64,000 nt of DNA, from positions 35,573,551-35,637,550 of the forward strand of contig NC_088304.1 in assembly GCF_032854445.1 (NCBI RefSeq), in the 5' to 3' direction. Source of the stretch: Liolophura sinensis (taxonomy: Eukaryota > Mollusca > Polyplacophora > Chitonida > Chitonidae). The translations under genes were made by a program, and so were the position numbers. The notes beneath the pieces are model-generated. The model was not told the origin of the DNA and searched no databases. It saw only the letters and a list, made by a program, of their open reading frames with translations. Positions 22,898-32,623 of the stretch are shown in pieces (the stretch's first letter is position 1; each line of letters starts with the position of its first letter).

Positions 22898-23233
22898 GTC
22901 CGCTTCGGGACCGGTAGATCCAGGATCAATCCTTGATCGAGTCACACCTAAGACTTTAAAAGAGGAAGTTGTAACTTCCTCGCTTGGCGTTCAGCATGAA
23001 GGGGATAGTGCAACGACTGGTTGGCCCGTATCAGTATAATGGCTCGGGCGGGGCGGCTTACTTGCCTTCGGTAAGTCGTCTCAGTGAAGCAGCATTAAAT
23101 AAAAGAGCGGTGGAAATCCGTCCTGCAACAAGGAGGCACATTACATGTACATGCACCCTAATGATTCCTTCGTCGTCATATGACTGAAAAATTGTTGAGT
23201 ACGACGTTAAACCCCAAGCACTCACTCACTCAC
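22898..23233 (+). repeat. SINE-B, 5'-truncated in the tRNA head, with TSD
   Basis: Starts inside the head at GTCCGCTTCGGGACCGG. The body includes GGCGTTCAGCATGAAGGGGA and CTCGGGCGGGGCGGCTTACT, and the tail is GTTAAACCCCAAGCACTCAC. TSDs TCCTTCAAACA lie at 22887-22897 and 23234-23244. Truncation with a TSD fits target-primed reverse transcription. Confidence 0.92.
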
Positions 23234-23441
23234 TCCTTCAAACACGTGTTGGATACTTTAGGACAGTTTTTGTATCCAAGCCTTTCGCGGTATGTCTTCT
23301 AAGGAAGTTTCTGCAATGTGATGCCATGTTATATTTTGGCATAAACATGGATGGACTGAAAAATTCACCGCTATAAATATTACAAGGTCCCTAGACTAGG
23401 TTTATTTCCCTGCTTCCCTGTGGTTTAGAGTCGCCTTCAAG

Positions 23442-23613
23442 ATTTATTTGTTTGATTAGTTTTTTTTATGTCATATTCAAGAATATTTCATTTATACGAC
23501 GGTCGATGTGAGTTCAAGTCCAGCTCATGCTAACTTCCTCACGGCCGTACATGGGAAGGTCTCCCAGCAACCTGCGGATGGCCGTGGGTTTGCCCTGGTG
23601 CTGTGCCCGGTTT
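23442..23613. repeat. SINE-A chimera (antisense tail joined to sense body)
   Basis: 23442-23502 is an antisense tail (TTTGATTAG to TTTATACGACGG). From 23501 the sequence switches to the sense strand (GATGTGAGTTCAAGTCCAGC to GCTGTGCCCGGTTTA). The two pieces abut without a spacer. Confidence 0.8.
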
Positions 23614-23919
23614 ATCGTATCTCGGCAAAATACTTCATTGTAATTTTATTTTGTGCGGTTTAATTTGCCGTAACACATGTTAAGCATAAAAATTGTTCAT
23701 TGGTAGGAGTCAAACTCCTGATCCCTTAATTGTATCAGCTGAATTGTAAGGTGCGCATGTTACCTCTTGGTCAAGGGGAACATAACGCTTGAAGTAATGA
23801 AATAGTATGATTAATGTATAGCTCCGAAGCCCCAAGTAAACATTTCCTTTCTAACATATTTGCAAAGAAAATTTGTAGAACTATCATTGCGTGAACCAAT
23901 ACCATACTTCAGGATATAT

Positions 23920-24634
23920 GTAGTTACCAATACTATTAGGATAAGCTGATTTATATCATATTTCACTAACTTCTAGATCTAACAGAGGAACATTCCTTCA
24001 TTCATTCCTTAGTTCATTTGTTATCGTATTTGTAGTATGATGGGAATTCCTGCTGTAGTTACCAATACTATTAGGATAAGCTGATTTATATCATATTTCA
24101 CTAACTTCTGGATCTAACAGAGGAACATTCATTCATTCATTCCTTAGTTCATTTGTTATCGTATTTGTAGTATGATGGGAATTCCTGCTGTAGTTACCAA
24201 TACTATTAGGATAAGCTGATTTATATCATATTTCATTAACTTCTAGATCTAACAGAGGAACATTAATTCATTCATTCATTCATTCATTCATTCCTTAGTT
24301 CATTTGTTATCGTATTTGTAGTATGATGGGAATTCCTGCTGTAGTTACCAATACTATTAGGATAAGCTGATTTATATCATATTTCATTAACTTCTAGATC
24401 TAACAGAGGAACATTCATTCATTCATTCATTCCTTCATTCATTCCTTAGTTCATTTGTTATCGTATTTGTAGTATGATGGGAATTCCTGCGGTAGTTACC
24501 AATACTATTAGGATAAGCTGATTTATATCATATTTCATTAACTTCTAGATCTAACAGAGGAACATTCATTCATTCATTCATTCATTCCTTAATTCACTTA
24601 TTATCATATTTGTAGGATGATGGGAATTCCTGCT
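23920..24634. repeat. 135-151-bp tandem repeat with internal ATTC microsatellite
   Basis: Five units start GTAGTTACCAATACTATTAG at 23920, 24055, 24190, 24341 and 24492. Each contains a run of ATTC that varies in number and accounts for the length differences. Outside this run the units are almost identical, so the array is young or homogenised. Confidence 0.93.
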
Positions 24635-25654
24635 GGAAAAGGTCTTACACTGACGAAATCTGTCCTTGACTTTAATTCTGTCCTCCGATGAAACAAAACT
24701 ATGAATCACAACAACCCAATGCTTTAAAGCCATATCGTGTAATGATTAGATTGAAGTGAGTTACCCCCGTTTTTCTGCATGAAAAAATTAAACTGCAACA
24801 TGGGGACGATTTCACTTTTAATTGCAAGGGGTCCTATCCATTTGCCCCGTTGTTAATAGTCAATACATTCTACGAAAACAGGAAGACATCTCAGTGCAAG
24901 TCAATCGACGAAAGCCACGGTCGAGTCCAAGAATGTGTATGTTGTTGTTGTATCGGGAAAGTTTTAACTGTTTTGTTCCAGCACGTCAGGTACCGTGAGG
25001 TAGTACGAGAATTTGCGTGACCATGACCTTATTGCCGTTTTCTAACAATTAAGCCACATGGTTTGTTAAAATGCTAGGCTGTGGTTATTAAATAATATGT
25101 AAAATACATTTCCGCCTCTGTCACCATGACGACACCAGCTTGTATTTGGCCTATTGCATAAGCATCGTGGCGTTTAAAGTGGTGCATATTTGTTACGTAT
25201 ATAATATATACGAAGGTCGTTTTGCCTGGCCTCGCAGCCAGATTGAGTGATCCCAACACTATTACAATTATAGCACCACTGGTCGCTCCTTCATTATACC
25301 CAGCCCCATTTATGACGAGAAAACAAACGCCCATCACAAAAAAGCGTCAAACAATATTACTGCAATCTGATCGGCGTATCCCTGAAGACTGCAGTCAGTG
25401 TGTGGGGTTTATATGCGTGTTGTGTATGTAGGGCATTCCATGTCATAAATCCTATGTCCGTGTTGCATTAGTTCTATTGACAAAAGCCTTGTTGTTGAAT
25501 AAATACGAAAACCCGTCAATGATAAATGTACGTCCGACCCAATTTGCTATGTCCAGCTAGGACCTCACTGTTCTCGGGTATCAGTAAACAGACGGGCTAG
25601 AGATTAGAGATACCGGTTTCCGCAACTCACAAAACTGACTTCCATTGTATCGGT
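24635..25654. other. intergenic DNA without recognised genes
   Basis: A stretch at about 24872-24906 (CTACGAAAACAGGAAGACAT) resembles one near 42341-42375, hinting at another old dispersed repeat. No gene is recognised. Confidence 0.35.
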
Positions 25655-25700
25655 GAAAACTTCTTGACTATGGCGTTAAACAACAATCAAATAAATAAAT
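25655..25700 (+). repeat. SINE-A tail remnant
   Basis: CTTGACTATGGCGTTAAACA then ATCAAATAAATAAAT. Confidence 0.6.
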
Positions 25701-26003
25701 TGAACGATGATGTCATGTTGGGAACCAGCAGCGAAACCCGGCAAACTCGACAAAAATCGCCATCTTCTGTTCTCCCAAGCAACAATAAACACTCACAATG
25801 AGTCACAAACGAATATCAGTCAAGGTACCCGTAAAAGACGTGAGCACTGGTCTTTTCTATGTACCATTTCCATATAGGGGGCCATACCATATGGTCACGT
25901 GACCACGTAGCGACGATAGCAACCTCGCTGTAGCTACTGATGAGGACTAGCCTTAGGTGGATGGCGTTGGGTTTCCAGTTAAAATCTCGATGTTACCCGA
26001 AAA

Positions 26004-26060
26004 TGTATTTATTTGATTCGTGTTTTACTCCGTACTCAAACTATTTCACTTTTACGACAA
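26004..26060 (-). repeat. SINE-A tail remnant
   Basis: TTTATTTGATTCGTGTTTTA then CGTACTCAAACTATTTCAC. Confidence 0.65.
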
Positions 26061-27815
26061 AAATGGGTAAATCAGACAACAATTATAACTGACCTACTTT
26101 TGGTTCGATGTTTTCACGATGAGAATTTGGCTAATCGCAACCATCAGGGCCTCATACAAGAAATGCTGCAGCCAGAGACCATCGCTACACTGAGCGACAT
26201 TAACACGACATTACCATATTTTCTGGAAAAGAAAAAACAAAAGCCAGATATATCACTGAAAATATTGCACTGTGCCCAAAGAGGAAATGTATAATACAAT
26301 GTCCATTTGGAAAGTATAACATACCAGTGAATTACATGTGAAATAAAATTTCCCAGGCCTAAGAAAATGCCATAATAATGTTCTGTGGAATTGCCATGGC
26401 AACCATTGTAAGAACAAATATATTTTATATCACAATGCATCACAAATTATAGCGATGATAAAAGTGACGTCTTCATTGAATGCAACAGAGTTTGGATGAT
26501 AACCATTCAACATATTACAGCAATCGTCTCACAGCGGAACATTTCTAACTCTATTGAACAGTTCTGGAAGGTATAATATTTGATTAAAACACACGAAATC
26601 AGAATAAAGTCATTTTCTGAACTAGGACATAATCAACTGTCGTCATGAGTTTAGATCCGCATAAACTACATTTAGATAGTACATACATGATCCAAGGCAT
26701 GACTAGAACTTGACCGTAAATGTAACAACGTCAATGCTGGCATAGCTCCTAACGGAAAATGATACGGAGAATGTTAATGAGGAAGGTGGATGTAACAAGC
26801 GACTGACAATGGACGATGATGGGGCTAACTACAAACGCTACAGTTTCCTCTGATTGTGGAATTACGTGTGGTGTACCAGGACTGAGTTAAGCGTCTAACT
26901 GGCGAGTCTCGTCTTTTCAGACTAAAACTCATTAACCAATGACCCCAGACCTGGTACATCATCCGCAAGCATTGAAAAGACAGCGTATTTGAGGCACACC
27001 CAAGCCCATTTAATGTACCGGTATCATCTTGCCATCCAAAAAGAGCAAACTGTACTATGGCTGGAAGTTGACAGAAACTGTCTCACGAGTCTTGTCGTTC
27101 TAGGCTGGGTCGATTCTATGAGTGCTGATAAAATGCCCTCTACATTGTCATGTAGGCTCATAGCACAGTTTACATTGTCTGCAGTTTTACCGTTGTTAAA
27201 ATAGAATATAGTCCAAGCTTCCAACATCAATGTAAAAACAGACTGAACTATGTACATGAATTCTCCATCAGATAGCCAGAATGTTTTGGAAAATCATAAT
27301 TTAAGCGGCTATATTAAAACCTTACTCGTACCAGTGTACGCATCGCATCAAGATAAGAACACTTTTTCATTTTAAGTTCAAATTAAAGGGTCATTGGTTG
27401 TTCAACTGGAAAGGATACCAGATGCAGACATCGTTTGGCATTTAATCATATCCTAGAACGACTAATATAGGCCAACTGCAGACGAAACTGATTGTCCTTG
27501 AGTACTCCGTTTCAAAGAAACACTGGTTGAAAACGATATAAATCTATCGGTAAACTACAAATATGGCATTAGTCGCTTTAAATAATCCAGTCATATAAAC
27601 CATCCAAAGCTTTATGTTGCAGTAAAGTCCACAGTAAAAACTATTAAAAAAACACACATTTTCGTAGGGATTATTGCATCTGGTAATGTCTGGTTATCTC
27701 CTTTCAGAGAATTGAGGTTCAAACGCCTCAGGACTTGATTTGCAAAAAGTGAATCTAGATAACAAACGCAGAAAGGGCCACCGACACTTAAATATTTATG
27801 CTAAATTGAAAAAAA
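26061..27815. other. downstream flank of K2P-3
   Basis: AT-rich. ORFs of 70-99 codons occur without recognisable motifs. The K2P-3 3' UTR may extend into its right end. Confidence 0.4.
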
Positions 27816-27817
27816 AA

Positions 27818-27818
<1 letters not shown>

Positions 27819-27850
<32 letters not shown>

Positions 27851-27869
27851 TATTATTATTATTATTATA
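27819..27869. repeat. AAT/ATT inverted microsatellite
   Basis: About ten AAT units run directly into about seven ATT units, so the two halves can form a long hairpin. It lies 55 bp beyond the K2P-3 stop codon. Confidence 0.9.
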
Positions 27870-27923
27870 AACAGACCGTAAACAAAACATAAACAAAACG
27901 AACACCATCACCCATTTCGCTTA

Positions 27924-28657
27924 TCACGATTCTTTGTCTTCAATAATCCCTAACCATAACCCAAATCGCCTGCACATATAGCGGACCTGTTCCTGCATCA
28001 GGTCGAAGCACATGGCTAGGAGTGCCAGTCCAAATAACAGGTACAAAGTGCAGATTATCCGCTTTTCCTGGCTTGCCCATGACTGTATGCTGGTCCCTGG
28101 TACAAAATCTCCGAATCCAATTGTACTGAGAGTGATAAAGCAGAAGTATGAGCCGACTAGGTAATCCCAGTCTTTCTCCCACAAAGTAAACAACATGGCG
28201 CCCCCGAAAATATAGCCTGCCATTATGCCGATGGTGACGATAACTGGCACCCGAATGATATCGTGTATGTTATCATACTCTGACCCGGGCTCAAATGTCA
28301 CAGTAATTTCCACAGGTTCCTTGATGCTGTTTGTCTGCTCGGCTTCTTCTGTTTTGTTATCGCCGCCACAGCATCCACCACAACGTTTTCTTTTCCCGCA
28401 GCATGATTTTGTCTTGCATTTGCGGTTTTCAGCTTGTGATCCTGATTCCCTTGTTCTTGTTGCTATCTTTACAGCGTGTTGTCTTCGGCGCCGACGACAA
28501 AGTCCGCAGATGATCCTCCCGTATAGAAACCTGAAACATTTGCCCAGAACGCCTCCGATGTTAGCCAAGCAAAGCAGAGTCAACGGTATTCCAATCATGG
28601 CGTAGATTATGGTGGCCACACGTCCCCACGATGTCTTCGGGGCAATATTACCGTAGC
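27924..28657 (-). CDS. K2P-3 potassium channel, coding exon 2
   Basis: Encodes residues 165-408 after the acceptor CTCATCGACAG. Filter 1 is TTIGYGNIAP, with Asn after GYG as in TREK-type channels. TM2 is about 178-200. The M2-M3 linker is about 100 residues: an arginine run (RRRRR, 219-223), then a cysteine cluster (C245, C250, C251, C257, C260, C261) and an acidic segment. TM3 is about 301-323, filter 2 TIGFGD is at 343-348, and TM4 is about 365-387. The tail ends GIIEDKES. I do not see a calcineurin docking motif of the PxIxIT type in the linker, so TRESK-like calcineurin control is not supported. A long AAT/ATT inverted microsatellite lies about 55 bp past the stop and may sit in the 3' UTR. 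Confidence 0.92.
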
Positions 28658-29383
28658 CTGTCGATGAGAAAATGGTTATTTCATTGGTATGCGTATGTAT
28701 GTACGTTGAACTTAAAATTTTTAGTCATGTGACGATGAGAAGTGATTACCTGTATGCACATATATTGTGTCTTGTTGTGGCAGGGCGAGCCCATGCCGCC
28801 AAAGTTCTGCCGCCACTAAAGTATCATACCGAAGGCTCAAGACATGATACCCACCATTTCACAAACTCTGAGTAAGCCAATGTGATCAATCGTTGTCCAC
28901 CGTTCCGTCTTAAGCCACATCGTGATCTTTAACAGTAAAGTCCTAAAATTTATTAGCTCCTCAAATGACATCTGCTTCCGTAGAGCGAAATCACTGCAGT
29001 TAGTGGATCTTCCCTCTCTACGTGGTGAAAAGACTTTGCTTCTATGTTACGAAATTATGTAACAATTGTCTTAAACATCCTTCTATTATCACAGAGATTA
29101 CATTCGAAAAGACCTCGTTCAATTTAACTACTTAGCATGTCTTAAGTAAGTCCTTTTAGTCTGAGGCCTGACCGTAACTGTTTTAGACGAATGGCTGTAC
29201 ACGACCAGTAACCAAGTGTGTCACCTGTCATATCAGTGGAATCCGAGTGAGTCTGTAGTGAACTTCATGAAAAACCACACAAGGACTACTGTCATCAGGG
29301 TCCCGAAATATAATCCAAGCATAGGAATGCTGACAATTTCCATAAACAAATAAAAATATAGAAACAAACAACACAGTACTTAC
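28658..29383 (-). other. intron of K2P-3
   Basis: A 726 bp intron at the same codon and phase as in the other two genes. It carries a minus-strand SINE-C remnant at 28773-28880 and otherwise nothing recognised. Confidence 0.85.
28773..28880 (-). repeat. SINE-C fragment in K2P-3 intron
   Basis: TTGTGGCAGGGCGAGCCCAT to CAAGACATGATACCCACC matches the antisense of the middle of SINE-C at 11805-12166. Confidence 0.65.
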
Positions 29384-29876
29384 CAATGGTAGTGATGATA
29401 GTGACTGAATAGAGCAACGCTCCTGCAAACGTCCATTGTAAGTCTGTGGTGCTGACACCTTCTGTCCCATCCCAGCCTTTCTCCTTCACGGCTATAAATA
29501 CTTCGTGCTGGAAATCCTTGAAGATGACATCAGCCACAGTCGTCCAGTTCGGTTTGTACAAAATATTCAACTTGCTAGTCTCATCCCACAATCTCTGGAT
29601 ATGCTCAGCGCGAATGTGTCCTACCACCGCCTTTTCTCTTTTCTCGTAAGGCGACTCTAACTCTTGAAATATTACTCCGCCTAAAATGGAATATCCCACG
29701 ACCAGTCCAGTCAGACCGATGTGCGAGAACATATACATTAGCAGTTTCTTCCCGCATTTCTGACATTTCTCCTTGAATTTGTCCTCTGTCCGCTGATGGC
29801 CGTCTTCTTCCGGCAACTCACTAGGTGACTTCCTGTGCATGGACGTTCGAAAGAAACGATATGCTCGCATTGCCAT
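29384..29876 (-). CDS. K2P-3 potassium channel, coding exon 1
   Basis: First coding exon of the third tandem K2P gene, encoding residues 1-164 plus the first base of Gly165. The N-terminus is about 45 residues long and strongly charged (KFKEKCQKCGKK, 33-44). TM1 is about 46-71 (SHIGLTGLVVGYSILGG). The cap carries one sequon (N110-W-T) and no cysteine. The start is ATG GCA ATG at 29876; Met3 is an alternative. The donor at 29383 is the perfect consensus GTAAGT. Upstream on the minus strand a good acceptor lies at 29951-29950, which suggests a 5' untranslated exon segment of about 73 bp carrying small upstream ORFs. It is the most upstream member of the array. Confidence 0.9.
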
Positions 29877-29949
29877 TGGTCCGCCGTGATTTTACCTTCT
29901 CACATCATAGCGTGCTCGTCCGGAGGCCCACCACTTCCAATGACATAAT
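29877..29949 (-). promoter_or_regulatory. probable K2P-3 5' leader with upstream ORFs
   Basis: On the minus strand a pyrimidine-rich acceptor ending TGTTGCAG stops at 29950, 73 bp before the K2P-3 start codon. The segment between them contains an ATG at 29946 opening a 13-residue uORF that ends at 29905. An overlapping ATG ATG TGA follows. If the acceptor is used, this is 5' UTR spliced to a distant untranslated exon, and the uORFs could reduce translation. The splice site and uORFs are seen; their use is inferred. Confidence 0.4.
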
Positions 29950-29999
29950 CTGCAACAGAGATAATATGATAAAAGGCTTACATCCTAGATAGTAAAACA

Positions 30000-30100
30000 T
30001 GAGCTCCGACGACAGTATTATAACTGGAAAATGGTCAGACGTAACCGGTGAAATAAGGCCTCTTGTCAATATATAACAGTTACATTCACATCATGAAACA
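30000..30100 (-). repeat. R150 partial copy
   Basis: GACGACAGTATTATAACTGG, then ATGGTCAGACGTAACCGGTG and GGCCTCTTGTCAAT match the antisense of the family. Confidence 0.55.
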
Positions 30101-30324
30101 TGTAAGCCTACAGTGCAACGATCTGCCCGCTGGTTCTGAAAAATAAATATGCATAAAGCAGTAATGAATGCTTCGTCTCTGAGTGTGATAGATATTACAC
30201 GTAACAAAATGTATGTAGTATAACTCTAGCTGACACATTGGTATAACGCGTTGCTCTCACAACCGTCGACCTAACAATAACCCAGCTGTAGCTAGTTAAA
30301 CTCCCTATTTAAGACAAGAGGTAT

Positions 30325-30552
30325 GCCGGGCTCCAGGATCACGAAACGAGCTAAGACTTAAGTCTAAATTTCAAATCATTTTAAACTTGCTATTTCTTAC
30401 GTAACAAGGTCAAAACATTGTTTAATAGCATAGATTCTAGGAAAGTTATTGTAAAGCAAATTTCGACTAAAATAATGGAAAGCAATATACCAAGTTTACT
30501 GACTGAAATTTTGACTTCAATATAAGATCATGTCATGATCCCGGAGCCAGGC
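30325..30552. mobile_element. 228-bp terminal-inverted-repeat element
   Basis: The left end GCCGGGCTCCAGGATCACGA and the right end, whose complement reads GCCTGGCTCCGGGATCATGA, form inverted repeats of about 20 bp with 3 mismatches. The AT-rich interior contains the palindrome GACTTAAGTC. No ORF. This fits a non-autonomous DNA transposon; no clear TSD. Confidence 0.6.
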
Positions 30553-30774
30553 GCTTAGCGAAGATTGTAGATTTCTCCAAGCCGTCCATCCACCAACAAA
30601 CCCCCAAACGCCATGGTAAAGAAATTTAGAAATTGCAATTGCGACAGTATGTGCTGTAATTATGTAAGGTTAGACTGAGGAAATGCCATTTTCTTTTCTG
30701 GACACTGATTTAAGAAAAAACAGGAAAAAAAAAACAAAACATTTTCAGGACACTTAAATGATTATGTCATACAT

Positions 30775-31014
30775 TTGACGCACTGAGAGGTTAGAGCAAG
30801 GAAACATGACTGCTTGGCCTGGTGCCGGTGTAATGTGACCGGGATAGGTGTCATGTCTGGTGTCTTCGGTATGACACTGCAGTGGCGACAGAACTTTGAC
30901 GGCGTGAATTCTCCCTGCCAATCGGAGACTCAGTACATATACACACACCTCACAACCGTTCATCAACATATGACTGAAAAATTACTAAGTACCGTCGTTC
31001 AACCAGGAGCATAC
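30775..31014 (+). repeat. SINE-C, head missing
   Basis: GAGAGGTTAGAGCAAGGAAA, then GGTGTAATGTGACCGGGATA and ATATGACTGAAAAATTACTA match the middle and 3' end of SINE-C. The terminal simple repeat is eroded. Confidence 0.7.
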
Positions 31015-32141
31015 AGACAAACACATGCACGACCAGCTTGGACATACGTGCACGAAGGCAAGTGTGAGATATTTGACGGCTTTGACATTGATTCATCCCA
31101 ACAAATGTGAACTTTCTACTCTCTAAACTAAATCCTCTACCCAGTTGCACACCAGTCAAATTCGTCATCCACAAAACATGTTACACTAAATCGATTATAA
31201 TTACTGTAGGTCTATTATGACAACAACATGATATCGATACATGTTGATACAGTATTTACAATACACTCGCGAACAGTAGGTTTGGGTCATTAGGGACCTG
31301 AAGGATTGGTTCACCAATAGTTCAGCATAGACACCTCTAGTGAATACCATTAAGCAATGCCAATTTCATGAGTATATAACGCTTTGTTTATATGTACTGT
31401 GAGCGCTGAATTTCGTGTTACACAGGTAGTTACATTAATGATTTGATGATAGACGCGACAGCTGCGTGTCGTCGATTGAAAGCATGTAGCAATGTTTTTT
31501 TGGAAACAGTGACTGGAACAAAACTTTTGTTCGTAATGCACAAGGTGTACTTCGTGCAGGCTACGTTTGAAATTGCGATTTGATCGCTACTGATGGCTCA
31601 GCACACGGCTGTGTTCATCGCTGTCACGTTTTCGGGCGCCTTGTGTGTTCGTGGACCGCTCCAGACAAGCGGAAGAGGGTCTGATCCTCCAAGAGGCGCC
31701 GATTCCGCCCGTAGGGTTAATAACGGACACAAGAGCTGTAATTCAAACTTACAGGGGTGGATCAGATGCGCGAGAGGCTCTAACGAGTTCGTGGGATTAT
31801 TACCTTCGACAATAACACATGTCACTTCTCTATAAAACCTTGGTAATATGCCTTAGCACAAGCTGTTTGTCTCTACATTAAGACCGCAAGGCTTATATCT
31901 GTTTAATCAGAAAATAAATTAATAAATCAATGAATCGATCCATCGATTAATCCATTAATCAGTCATAAGCAGATGAATTAGAGCACACCACAGGATCAGG
32001 TGTATACATAATACACTATCAGGTTGTCAGATTGTATCACACCGAAAGCATGTGCAGTGCATGCATGCCGTGCAATTCAGTTCGTGATTATAAAGTCATT
32101 TAATTAAGCTATAATATAGCTTGCATCCAGCTACTAAATAA
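31015..32141. other. intergenic DNA without recognised genes
   Basis: An 80-codon ORF at 31593-31835 starts with a hydrophobic stretch but has no recognisable domain. A run of ATTAAT-like simple sequence lies near 31915-31970. Confidence 0.35.
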
Positions 32142-32342
32142 CCGACCGGATAGCACAGTTGGTAGAGCGTCCGCTTCGGAGACCGGTAGATCCAGGTTCA
32201 ATCCTTGATCGAGTCACACCTAAGACTTTAAAAGAGGAAGTTGTAACTTCTTCACTTGGCGTTCAGCATGAAGAGGATACTGCAACGACTGGTTGACTCA
32301 TATCAGTATAATGGCTCGGGCGGGGCGGCTTACTTGCCTTCT
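32142..32342 (+). repeat. SINE-B, 3'-truncated
   Basis: Head CCGACCGGATAGCACAGTTG GTAGAGCG with B-box GGTTCAATCC, then the body to GGCTTACTTGCCTTC, where it stops abruptly. This is the only SINE-B here that lacks its 3' end. Confidence 0.88.
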
Positions 32343-32508
32343 TGTAACTTTACATCCACACGCATATCAGTTTTCTTCCTCTTCCTCTTAATGTTGATTT
32401 TAGAATCCTGCAAAAAGTGGTCACCGTCGTCATGGTGAAAGGTACCTGACGATTACAGTACGTAAGGCAAATTCCCCGCGCTTTAATGTTAAACTATTTA
32501 GTTTTATT

Positions 32509-32623
32509 TCGTGGGTTTCCCCCGGGCTGTGCCCTGTTTCCACCCACCATAATGCTGACCGCCGTCGTATAAGTGAAATATTCTTGAGTACGGCGTAAAA
32601 CACCAATCAAATAAATAAATAAA
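32509..32623 (+). repeat. SINE-A, 5'-truncated
   Basis: GTGGGTTTCCCCCGGGCTGT, then CGTATAAGTGAAATATTCTT and a tail of AATCAAATAAATAAATAAAT. Confidence 0.9.

Noticed and set aside
25074-25337. Hydrophobic 87-codon minus-strand ORF
   Set aside because: No membrane-protein family is recognisable; an antisense ORF overlaps it and no splice context is seen.
28190-28260. Calcineurin docking motif in K2P-3 (PVEITV, PVIVTI)
   Set aside because: Neither fits PxIxIT: the first has Glu at the third position, and the second has Thr and Ile reversed and lies at the start of TM3.
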